From positions 1 to 5,469 of the forward strand of contig CAMDPB010000089.1 in the NCBI GenBank assembly GCA_945903885.1: DNA of 5,469 bases, written 5' to 3'. Of the stretch, positions 1 to 5,469 are shown piece after piece. The translations under genes and the position numbers were made by a program. A model generated the notes under the pieces. The model was not told where the DNA came from, did no database searches, and was given only the letters and a program-made list of their open reading frames with translations. How positions within the stretch are numbered: position 1 is the stretch's first letter; each line of letters opens with the position of its first letter. Source of the stretch: Candidatus Finniella inopinata. Its GTDB lineage: Bacteria > Pseudomonadota > Alphaproteobacteria > Paracaedibacterales > CAITNM01.

Positions 1-271
1 TGAAGATAAGCGCCCTCAGCTTGCCGACCTACGCGAATCAGGATCAATTGAGCAAGACGCCGACGTGGTCATGTTCATTTATCGTGATGAATACTACGAG
101 GCGCGTAAAGAACCACCTGTAGGCAGCGATAAACATCTTGAATGGCAACAGCGCATGTCTAAGGTGCAGAACCAAGCAGAAATCATTATTGCAAAACAAC
201 GTCACGGCCCAGTTGGAACCGTGAAGCTATTTTTTGATGGAAAGTTTACAAAATTTGGAAATTTGCAGTAG
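1..271 (+). CDS. dnaB: Replicative DNA helicase DnaB, C-terminal end (5' truncated)
   Basis: This is the last 89 codons of the hexameric helicase that unwinds DNA at the replication fork; the rest lies left of the window. The reading frame enters at base 2 (EDKRPQLADLRESGSIEQDADVV) and stops at TAG 269-271. What is seen: the RecA-like core piece LRESGSIEQDADVVMFIYRDEYY, the AEIIIAKQRHGPVGTVKLFF block that holds the arginine-finger region (KQRHGPVG) reaching into the neighbouring subunit's ATP site, and the usual short ending FDGKFTKFGNLQ. Between these blocks is an extra stretch of about 20 residues (ARKEPPVGSDKHLEWQQRM), absent from E. coli DnaB but characteristic of alphaproteobacterial DnaB from family knowledge. 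The ending is intact, with no sign of decay. Downstream lies a convergent gene, so dnaB is the last gene of its transcript here. An intein or upstream oddity cannot be judged from this fragment. Confidence 0.95.
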   Translation, partial: EDKRPQLADLRESGSIEQDADVVMFIYRDEYYEARKEPPVGSDKHLEWQQRMSKVQNQAEIIIAKQRHGPVGTVKLFFDGKFTKFGNLQ

Positions 272-490
272 TTGAGGAATTTCATTTTAAAAATTTTTAC
301 TGCATTGATTTAGATGTCTATAAAATCTATTCATGTTACATGTGTGCATTTCAAGGCTGATGTATACACCCGCTCCCATATTGAGAATTCCTAAAATCAC
401 AAATGACCATTTTCTAAACATACCAGTCCGATCAAGATTTTAGTGTCAGTAGGTATATAGGCATTCTTTAGAAAAATTCAAGTTGAAAAA
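272..490. other. Convergent intergenic gap, no recognised gene
   Basis: This AT-rich spacer separates the 3' ends of dnaB and the M23 peptidase gene. I see no tRNA, no GC-rich hairpin followed by a T-run for either gene, and no repeat. The only structured pieces are a 12-base palindrome of A and T only (288-299), a CATGT-t-ACATG inverted repeat (332-342), a promoter-like pair on the + strand (296-324), and a 36-codon frame (333-443) with no Shine-Dalgarno sequence. None of these is convincing alone in sequence this AT-rich. Confidence 0.6.
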
Positions 491-1768
491 CTACAGCCCA
501 GTGACAGCTTTCGTTTGCACGAAGTTCACCATTTCCTGCTGAGTGGTTGATTTTACAGAGTCAAATTTCTTGAGAGCTCCACCAGTAAGTTTTAAAGATG
601 GTAATGCTTGAACCTTCATGGGATTAATATGTTGTTTGTTTAAAATGACTTCAAAATGCAAATGAGGTCCCGTGGCAGTTCCTGTCATTCCAACACCGCC
701 TAGAACTTGACGTTGAGAAACGACTGCACCTGGTCTAATATTTTTATTTATAGATTTTAAGTGAGCATAGACAGTTTCGTATCCACCGCTATGACGTATA
801 TGTACACGGTTACCGTATCCACCACTCCAACCGCAGGCAACTACTCGTCCTTCACCGGCTGCAAGTACTGGTGTGCCGCTTGGTGCGCCAAAGTCTACGC
901 CTTTGTGTTGTTTATTATAGCCAAGAATTGGGTGGCGTCTCATGCCAAAGCCTGAAGTCACACATAGTTTTGTAGCATTTAATGGAGTTTGCAAAAGAGA
1001 GCGCACAACGCTTTCTCCCTTTTCATTGAAAAAGCGCACTTTGCCATTTTCTGTAAAAGCGAAAAGCTTATGATCTTGTCCACCTGTTTGCAAAGAAACA
1101 AATCGTAGTTGCTGAATTTTGACAATATCGCCTTTGTCATTTCTTAGAGCGTCGCATAAAATTTTAAAAGAGGCACCAGCTTTTATGCCGTGTTGAAAGT
1201 TCACAACGTAACTTAAAACGTCAACGGCTTCTTGGACAAGTTTAGTAGGAACGCCAGCCTTCATGGCTGCGCTGTAAAAACTAGAATGAACGTTGCCTTC
1301 AAAAACATGCACCACAGGAGTCAAGTGAATTAACTGCGCTTTACTGACGTAATTTCCATCAGCTTTTGTAATGATAATTTTTTGATCGATTGAAGGCTGA
1401 GATTGGAATGATTCAATTTCTACGCCTTCTTCAGAACGTTTATAGCGAACATTGAAATTTTGTCCGGATTTTAAATTTCTATGAGGTACGTATTGAGCAA
1501 AAGCATTTGTTATTTGAATGGCTGCTTCTTTACTCACGCCAAAGCTCGTTAAAAGCTTATGAACGTTGCCACCTTTACCCAAGGTCAGGGTCGTCTCTTG
1601 AATTTCAGGTTCAGACGAATTATTTGCTGCAGTTGGTTCTGCTAATTCTTGATGGAGTGCTTGTTCAGATGAAAAATAATGTCTAAAAGCGCGCGTTGAT
1701 CCGAACAGAACCATAACCAAAGCCAAGGCTGTCCCTAAACGTTTATAATGGAGATGTAATTCTTTCAA
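491..1768 (-). CDS. M23 (LytM-type) murein DD-endopeptidase, MepM-like
   Basis: A periplasmic zinc metallopeptidase predicted to cut peptide cross-links in peptidoglycan, as MepM/YebA does when opening the wall for growth; the exact bond is inferred. Numbering is from the ATG at 1783 (430 aa). Residues 16-28 are a hydrophobic signal or anchor segment after KR. Residues about 65-115 are an OapA/LysM-like region (GNVHKLLTSFGVSKEAA...NLKSGQNFNVRY). Residues 275-385 are the peptidase domain. Its catalytic set is complete: zinc ligands H293, D297 (HKGVD) and H376, with active-site H341 (YAHL) and H374 (HLH). The tail from NPMK (387) is typical of alphaproteobacterial relatives. I start it at TTG 1768 (425 aa) because AGGAGG (1774-1779) lies inside codons 2-3 of the ATG version, 5 nt before this TTG, while nothing like a ribosome site precedes the ATG. 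It has its own promoter and lies 92 nt after dksA. Its nearness to pbpC fits wall metabolism but they do not share a transcript. Confidence 0.9.
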   Translation of the reverse strand: MKELHLHYKRLGTALALVMVLFGSTRAFRHYFSSEQALHQELAEPTAANNSSEPEIQETTLTLGKGGNVHKLLTSFGVSKEAAIQITNAFAQYVPHRNLKSGQNFNVRYKRSEEGVEIESFQSQPSIDQKIIITKADGNYVSKAQLIHLTPVVHVFEGNVHSSFYSAAMKAGVPTKLVQEAVDVLSYVVNFQHGIKAGASFKILCDALRNDKGDIVKIQQLRFVSLQTGGQDHKLFAFTENGKVRFFNEKGESVVRSLLQTPLNATKLCVTSGFGMRRHPILGYNKQHKGVDFGAPSGTPVLAAGEGRVVACGWSGGYGNRVHIRHSGGYETVYAHLKSINKNIRPGAVVSQRQVLGGVGMTGTATGPHLHFEVILNKQHINPMKVQALPSLKLTGGALKKFDSVKSTTQQEMVNFVQTKAVTGL

Positions 1769-1771
1769 TAA

Positions 1772-1779
1772 CCCCTCCT
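1772..1779 (-). promoter_or_regulatory. Strong Shine-Dalgarno site that decides the M23 start
   Basis: On the - strand the bases read AGGAGGGG, then TTA, then TTG. The AGGAGG core (1774-1779) is followed by a 5-nt gap (GGTTA) and TTG at 1768-1766, a working distance for initiation. The same bases would be codons 2-4 (Gln-Glu-Gly) if the ATG at 1783-1781 were used, and the 17 nt before that ATG contain no purine-rich motif. This is the clearest Shine-Dalgarno sequence in the window. Confidence 0.75.
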
Positions 1780-1808
1780 GCATTAATAATTTAGAAATTT
1801 AGCTCCTA

Positions 1809-1837
1809 AGTATCCCAAAAAAGAGCTATTTCGTCAA
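1809..1837 (-). promoter_or_regulatory. Sigma70-type promoter for the M23 peptidase gene
   Basis: The - strand reads TTGACG (1837-1832, five of six bases of the -35 consensus), exactly 17 nt, then GATACT (1814-1809, four of six of the -10 consensus). The start of transcription would be near 1802, giving a leader of about 34 nt to the TTG start with its Shine-Dalgarno site. A 6-base inverted repeat, TAGCTC (1800-1805) and GAGCTA (1823-1828), flanks the -10 box; one arm lies in the -35/-10 spacer. It could be an operator or chance. The promoter is a sequence match only. Confidence 0.6.
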
Positions 1838-1860
1838 GATACGGTGTGATAAAAAGCTAA

Positions 1861-2271
1861 CTAAACATCTCGATGGGTGCGTTCTTCCCGCTCATGACGT
1901 TCTTGTGCTTCAATGCCAAGAGTGGCAATAGGTCTTGCATCTAGTCTTTTTACGCCAATTGGCTCTCCTGTTTCTTCACAGTAGCCGTAACTTCCATTAT
2001 CAATGCGTAAAAGAGCTTCATCAATTTTCTTAAGAAGTTTAAAATCTCGATTCCTGGCACGAAGTGTTAGTTTATAGTCTGCCTCTTTTGCAGCCGCATC
2101 AATAACGTCTGCTTCAACTTGGTTGTCTTGCAAATCTGTAATGGTTTCAGAGCAGTCTTTCAAGATTTGATCTCTCCAGCTAATGAGCTTACTTTTAAAG
2201 TACTCTAGCTGTTTAGGGTTCATGAAAGTTTCACTATCTTCTGGTAAGTAACTATTTACTTCTTGACTCAT
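1861..2271 (-). CDS. dksA: RNA polymerase-binding transcription factor DksA (one-cysteine type)
   Basis: DksA enters the RNA polymerase secondary channel and, with ppGpp, lowers rRNA promoter activity and adjusts stress genes. From the ATG at 2271 the protein has 136 residues; two TTG codons just upstream (2277, 2274) could add two residues, but nothing supports them and no Shine-Dalgarno site is clear for any choice. Numbering from TTG 2277: a long helical hairpin spans about 20-95, with the acidic tip EADVIDAAA containing D57, D60 and A62, matching the functional D..D.A of E. coli DksA. The C-terminal globular part follows (GYCEETGEPIGVKRLDARPIATLGIEAQERHE). Of the four zinc-finger cysteines only C100 remains; the others are T103, G121 and A124. 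This fold without metal is, to my knowledge, normal in alphaproteobacteria and resembles the reduced-cysteine DksA2 idea. The gene sits 98 nt after the aminopeptidase gene and 92 nt before the M23 start, on the same strand. Confidence 0.93.
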   Translation of the reverse strand: MSQEVNSYLPEDSETFMNPKQLEYFKSKLISWRDQILKDCSETITDLQDNQVEADVIDAAAKEADYKLTLRARNRDFKLLKKIDEALLRIDNGSYGYCEETGEPIGVKRLDARPIATLGIEAQERHEREERTHRDV

Positions 2272-2300
2272 CAACAATCTAAATTAAAAGACGCTTTCAT

Positions 2301-2331
2301 ATAGTACACAAAACTTTTTAAACTTTCACAA
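2301..2331 (-). promoter_or_regulatory. Possible dksA promoter
   Basis: On the - strand, TTGTGA (2331-2326) and TACTAT (2306-2301) each match four of six consensus bases, but the spacer is 19 nt, longer than preferred. The pair lies 30 nt upstream of the chosen dksA ATG, in the only non-coding stretch before the gene. The region is very AT-rich, so chance matches are expected. Confidence 0.3.
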
Positions 2332-2342
2332 TAGGGTATTTG

Positions 2343-2370
2343 AAAAAAAATTTAAAAAGATGCAAATTTT
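2343..2370 (-). terminator. Weak A/T-only hairpin with T-run after the aminopeptidase gene
   Basis: Right at the stop codon of the aminopeptidase gene the - strand reads AAAATTT (2370-2364), a 10-nt loop, AAATTTT (2353-2347), then more T residues. The shape is that of an intrinsic terminator but the stem has no G-C pair, so it would be weak at best. Partial read-through into dksA is likely. Confidence 0.25.
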
Positions 2371-4031
2371 CACGCAATATCAAGTTTATGTCGCAGCCAA
2401 GCTTGCTCAGTATGATTCAGCATCGGAGAAATTTTTGTCCAAATTTCTTGGTAGTACTGCTTAATCCAGTTCTTTTCAGTTTTGGTGAGTAGAGATTTTT
2501 CAATCAACGCTGGCTCATATGGTACTAAGGTTAAAGATTCAAAACATAAAAAATTTCCATAGGAAGACTCTTTGGCTATTTGCAGGTTTTCAATGCGAAT
2601 GCCGTACTGCCCTTCAAGGTATAAGCCTGGTTCGTTTGATACTACCATGCCAGGTTCTAAAACAGTGTTACGCGCCTTGCTTATTCCTTGGGGACCTTCG
2701 TGCACATTTAAATAGCTTCCCACCCCATGACCGGTACCATGGGCGTAATCAAGGCCATTATTCCATAAATGTTGACGGGCTAACCCATCGAGCTGCGCGC
2801 CGGTTGTGCCAATTGGAAAGCTAGCATTAGCTAAAGCAATGTGACCCTTTAATACTAATGTATAATGAATACGTTGTTCCTGAGTGGGCGCGCCTATTGA
2901 AAACGTGCGGGTAATGTCGGTTGTGCCATCAAGGTATTGGCCGCCAGAATCAAGCAGGTACACGCCTTGGGTAATTGCTACGTTTGTATTGGGTTCCGCT
3001 CGGTAATGTACAATCGCTCCATGGGCACCAAATCCAGAAATAGTCGCGAAACTAGCCCCTTGATATGAATCCATTTTCTGGCGGCAGGTTTCAAGATAAT
3101 CTTGCGCGTCAATTTCAGTAATATCTTTTTGGATTTCTAGCCACATCCAAAAACGAATCACAGCCACCGCGTCGCGCATATGGCAATTACGCATGCCCTG
3201 TTGCTCAGTCAGGTTCTTTTTTGCTTTGGGTAACTCGCATGGATCTGTTTGCCAATTGAATGAGATGTCATTTAACGCAGAGGGTGTTGTGCGTCTATCA
3301 GCATATATTTCAACATCTACAGCTTTTAATGTATTTGCCATTTGTTCAAAGGGCACAACTTTAACATTAAGCAATGTTGCCAATTCGGTTGAAATTTTTG
3401 ATGGTTCGCAAAATAAAGTAATATCATTTTTTGTAACTAATGCCATGCAATGAAGCAGGGGCACATAGGGCAGGTCGCCCGCTCGAATATTTAGCAGCCA
3501 ACAGACCGATTCCGGATTGCTTAAAAACCATGCCGCTTCAATAAGCTTACGTTTTTCTTCCCGTGTGGTTCCTGCATAAATAACTGGGTAATAAAATGCT
3601 GCTTTATGAATTGGCTTTGGCCTATCTGTCCACAGCGCATCAATAGGATTAGCTTTAAGGGCAATTAAATCCACGCGGTCACGCCAGCTTTGTAGTTGTT
3701 TTACCGACATTAACCATGGATCATAATGCAGAGTGCTTAACGAATCACACACCGCATCAATTGCTGCTTTATTAAAGTCATGAATTTTAAAATCTGGTGC
3801 CTGGCTTTTTGCTTGCAGGGTATAGCGTCCATCTACAAATAAATGGGCCTCCTGGACCGTAATAATTGCAAAGCCTGCGCTGCCTGTGAAATTACTAACC
3901 CAGGCTAGACGTTCATCACATGCTGTAACATATTCCCCGCCAAACATGTCTTCGCGTGGCACATGAATGGCCTCTACCTTATTGGCAATCATCCATGCCC
4001 GTAATTTTTCTAGATTTGTTCCTTGCTGCAT
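2370..4031 (-). CDS. Xaa-Pro aminopeptidase, M24B family, long three-domain form
   Basis: A cytosolic dinuclear metal enzyme that removes an N-terminal residue preceding proline. At 553 aa it is longer than E. coli PepP (about 440) and follows the layout of the eukaryotic XPNPEP1-like group found in many alphaproteobacteria: creatinase-like domain 1 at about 5-135 (VPREDMFGGEY, ERLAWVSNFTGSAG, FVDGRYTLQA), ending in LWTDRP; domain 2 at about 150-275; the pita-bread catalytic domain at about 280-505; and a short C-terminal domain with NWIKQYYQEIWTKISPML. The five metal ligands are all present: D361 (LLDSGGQY), D372 (TTDITRT), H435 (HGTGHGVG), E467 (NEPG) and E481 (IRIEN). Substrate-site histidines H342 (VHYR) and H444 (VHEG) are also there. 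The ATG at 4031 lies 22 nt inside ksgA with no clear ribosome site, which suggests coupling to ksgA translation. No signal peptide is seen. Symbol withheld because pepP usually names the shorter enzyme. Confidence 0.93.
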   Translation of the reverse strand: MQQGTNLEKLRAWMIANKVEAIHVPREDMFGGEYVTACDERLAWVSNFTGSAGFAIITVQEAHLFVDGRYTLQAKSQAPDFKIHDFNKAAIDAVCDSLSTLHYDPWLMSVKQLQSWRDRVDLIALKANPIDALWTDRPKPIHKAAFYYPVIYAGTTREEKRKLIEAAWFLSNPESVCWLLNIRAGDLPYVPLLHCMALVTKNDITLFCEPSKISTELATLLNVKVVPFEQMANTLKAVDVEIYADRRTTPSALNDISFNWQTDPCELPKAKKNLTEQQGMRNCHMRDAVAVIRFWMWLEIQKDITEIDAQDYLETCRQKMDSYQGASFATISGFGAHGAIVHYRAEPNTNVAITQGVYLLDSGGQYLDGTTDITRTFSIGAPTQEQRIHYTLVLKGHIALANASFPIGTTGAQLDGLARQHLWNNGLDYAHGTGHGVGSYLNVHEGPQGISKARNTVLEPGMVVSNEPGLYLEGQYGIRIENLQIAKESSYGNFLCFESLTLVPYEPALIEKSLLTKTEKNWIKQYYQEIWTKISPMLNHTEQAWLRHKLDIA

Positions 4032-4855
4032 ATCTGTGCCATTGCCAAAAATGTATGGGTATCCAACTCTTCTGGACGCCTGGTTTCATCAATATTTAAA
4101 GTATCACACAATTTCTGCCACAAGGTTAAGGGCAATGATTTTCCAAGGCTGGCACGCAACATTTTACGACGGTAACAAAACGCCATGTTCGTTAATTTGC
4201 CCAATGTCTTAATTACATTTGGTTCGGGAACGTCTTTGCGCGGTTTAAGGAATGCCACGCTTGACCACACTTTTGGCGGCGGAATGAAAGCTTCAGGGGA
4301 AATTTGAAATAATTCCTGAACATCAAAACATGATTGCAAAACAATGGCCAAGCGACCGTAGTCCTTGGTACCTGGCAGTGCAGTCATGCGATCAACCACT
4401 TCTCTTTGCAGCATGACGGTAATGGAAATAATGTTTTCAATATCGCCTATCCAGCGGATGAGCAATTCTGTGCCAATGTTGTATGGCAAATTCGCCACTA
4501 TATGGTATGGTTCTGCTTTTCCATGTTCACTCAAAAGATTTGAAATTGAAACATTCAACGCATCGGCTTGAACAATTGTAAATGCGGTATTAACAGGATT
4601 TTCAAACTCTTTTAAAATGTTGATAAACCGCTGATCTTTTTCGATTGCTAGCAAAAAATCTGGCTGTGACTTTAATAAAATATCCGTAAGACTGCCAGGA
4701 CCCGGGCCAATTTCAACGACGGTTTGTCCTTTTAAATCTAGGTTGCGCACCATTCTTTGACAAACAGACTCATCCATCAGGAAATGTTGTCCTAATGACT
4801 TTTTCGCCCACAGGTTGTGTTTTTCTAATATACTTTTTAAGTGTTTAAATTCCAT
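4010..4855 (-). CDS. ksgA: 16S rRNA dimethyladenosine methyltransferase KsgA (RsmA)
   Basis: Uses S-adenosylmethionine to dimethylate the two adjacent adenines in the 3'-terminal helix of 16S rRNA (A1518/A1519 in E. coli numbering), a late checkpoint of 30S assembly; loss gives kasugamycin resistance. All family landmarks are present in 281 aa, the normal length: KKSLGQHFL (18-26), SAM motif I VEIGPGPGSL (47-56), acidic E72 in AIEKD, QADAL (96-100), the catalytic NLPYNIGTELL (122-132), LQREVVDRM (149-157), the IPPPKVWSSV loop (191-200), and the C-terminal RRKMLRASL and RPEEL elements. The ATG at 4855 gives the N-terminal helix usual for alphaproteobacteria, yet has no Shine-Dalgarno sequence. 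The gene is first in its run here and is not next to surA/pdxA, its common partners in many proteobacteria. It overlaps the aminopeptidase gene by 22 bp and is divergent from pbpC across 15 bp, so its promoter probably lies inside pbpC. Confidence 0.96.
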   Translation of the reverse strand: MEFKHLKSILEKHNLWAKKSLGQHFLMDESVCQRMVRNLDLKGQTVVEIGPGPGSLTDILLKSQPDFLLAIEKDQRFINILKEFENPVNTAFTIVQADALNVSISNLLSEHGKAEPYHIVANLPYNIGTELLIRWIGDIENIISITVMLQREVVDRMTALPGTKDYGRLAIVLQSCFDVQELFQISPEAFIPPPKVWSSVAFLKPRKDVPEPNVIKTLGKLTNMAFCYRRKMLRASLGKSLPLTLWQKLCDTLNIDETRRPEELDTHTFLAMAQICSKEQI

Positions 4856-4870
4856 TGAGAACAGAAGCGT

Positions 4871-5469
4871 TTGTTACAGCCATACTTTGCCACAAAACGA
4901 CGATTAGTTATAGGTGTTGGCTTTATTGCTTTTTCATGTAGTTTATTTTGGCCAGTTGATCGTGCTAAATATCACGAAGAATCCCCTACGTTATATGATC
5001 GTAATGGAGAGCTAATTCACATTGAGCGTAATGCTCATGATCGTTGGGTGCTAAAAGCCCAAACTGTTGACGTGCAGTTTAAAGAGTTGCTTCTGAATTT
5101 TGAAGATAAATGGTTTTATGTCCATCCGGGGGTAAATCCCTTTGCCGTGGCTCGTGCTCTGGTCCAAGCTGTCATTCATAAAAAAATACTTTCAGGTGGG
5201 TCTACTATTACCATGCAAGTCGCACGACTGTTGAGCCCTGGGCCTCGTACTTTATGGAAAAAATGTTGTGAGGTTCACACTGCGTTGCGATTAACGACCC
5301 AGTACAGCAAGGAATCGGTGCTGAAAATGTATTTGACTCTTGCTCCATATGGGGGAAATATTCATGGAATTCGCGCTGCAAGCTTGCATTATTTTGGGAA
5401 AGAGCCAAATTTTCTGCCCTTAAGTTACAAAGCCATGCTGGTAGCTATTCCTCAATCTCCAAGCCGCTT
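4871..5469 (+). CDS. pbpC: Penicillin-binding protein 1C, N-terminal part (3' truncated by the window)
   Basis: The first 199 codons of an inner-membrane glycan polymerase (GT51) that would continue into a transpeptidase domain beyond the window. After RR (10-11) comes one membrane anchor (12-27, LVIGVGFIAFSCSLFW). Then the GT51 motifs appear in order: FEDKWFYVHPGVNP (77-90) with catalytic Glu E78; GGSTITMQVAR (109-119) with the TMQ spelling typical of PBP1C rather than TQQ; the WKKCCE segment (129-134); and SKESVLKMYLTLAPYGGNIHGIRAASLHYFGK (146-177), where YLTLAPYGGN marks PBP1C of alphaproteobacteria. The start is inferred. The frame is open from 4859, after TGA 4856-4858, and contains no ATG or GTG before the membrane anchor. 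TTG at 4871 is the only usual initiator and is preceded by GAGAAC (4857-4862) at 8 nt. The gene is divergent from ksgA, and its promoter should lie within ksgA; TATACT at 4829-4834 could be its -10 box, without a good -35. Confidence 0.92.
   Translation, partial: MLQPYFATKRRLVIGVGFIAFSCSLFWPVDRAKYHEESPTLYDRNGELIHIERNAHDRWVLKAQTVDVQFKELLLNFEDKWFYVHPGVNPFAVARALVQAVIHKKILSGGSTITMQVARLLSPGPRTLWKKCCEVHTALRLTTQYSKESVLKMYLTLAPYGGNIHGIRAASLHYFGKEPNFLPLSYKAMLVAIPQSPSR

Noticed and set aside
288..299. Perfect 12-base palindrome TAAAAATTTTTA after dnaB, considered as a terminator
   Set aside because: It has no G-C pair and no loop that would leave a useful stem, and no separate T-run follows. A palindrome of A and T runs is expected by chance here.
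761..955. 64-codon + strand reading frame within the M23 gene
   Set aside because: It lies wholly inside the peptidase domain on the other strand, with no ribosome site and no recognisable protein features. It is a shadow of the real gene.
2272..2277. TTG codons just upstream as the dksA start
   Set aside because: They add only two residues to the ATG 2271 start and have no Shine-Dalgarno support, so the ATG is simpler.
2519..2824. 101-codon + strand frame, and others at 3193-3453 and 3967-4212
   Set aside because: All are antisense to well-supported motifs of the aminopeptidase and ksgA genes. Composition is odd (many Cys, His and Arg), as expected of shadows.
4334..4571. Two overlapping + strand frames antisense to ksgA
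   Set aside because: They cover the NLPY and LQREVV motifs of KsgA on the opposite strand and begin without ribosome sites.
4757..4762. Perfect -35 hexamer TTGACA on the + strand upstream of pbpC
   Set aside because: The bases 16-18 nt downstream (AGGAAATG region) do not resemble a -10 box, and the motif lies within conserved ksgA codons.
5208..5408. 66-codon - strand frame inside pbpC
   Set aside because: It is antisense to the conserved GT51 motifs of PBP1C, and only the + strand translation makes sense.
1..5469. Search for a defence system, mobile element, CRISPR array or other undescribed system
   Set aside because: Nearly all of the window is explained by six housekeeping genes with intact family motifs. 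There are no direct repeats, inverted terminal repeats, RNA genes or unexplained long frames.

Overview
The window is an ordinary chromosomal stretch of an AT-rich alphaproteobacterium. Three things point to the class. The DnaB tail carries an extra segment before the arginine finger (YYEARKEPPVGSDKHLEWQQRM) of the kind seen in alphaproteobacterial DnaB. The DksA is of the alphaproteobacterial one-cysteine kind (GYCEETGEP...ARPIATLGIEAQERHE). The PBP1C has the YLTLAPYGGN signature that I associate with this class. The AT-rich spacers and codon choice would suit a Holosporales/Paracaedibacter-like, possibly host-associated lineage, but that is inference and I cannot name a species.

Layout, left to right. 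(1) The 3' end of the replicative helicase gene dnaB on the + strand, ending at 271. (2) A 219-bp AT-rich gap between convergent genes, with no recognised gene; it holds one promoter-like pair and a 36-codon reading frame, both doubtful. (3) Four genes in a row on the - strand, in transcription order: ksgA (16S rRNA dimethyladenosine methyltransferase), a long three-domain Xaa-Pro aminopeptidase that overlaps the end of ksgA by 22 bp, dksA, and an M23/LytM-type murein endopeptidase (MepM-like). (4) The 5' part of pbpC (penicillin-binding protein 1C), divergent from ksgA with only 15 bp between the start codons and cut by the right edge of the window.

Functionally the block mixes translation and growth control (ksgA, dksA), peptide turnover (aminopeptidase P) and cell-wall work (M23 hydrolase and PBP1C glycosyltransferase). 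ksgA and the aminopeptidase look translationally coupled. The M23 gene has its own good sigma70-type promoter and a strong Shine-Dalgarno sequence, whose position shows that the likely start is a TTG rather than the ATG 15 nt upstream. pbpC also appears to start with TTG.

I found no mobile element, CRISPR array, RNA gene, toxin-antitoxin pair or defence system, and no credible undescribed system. The points worth a second look are start-site and promoter details and the cysteine-depleted DksA.
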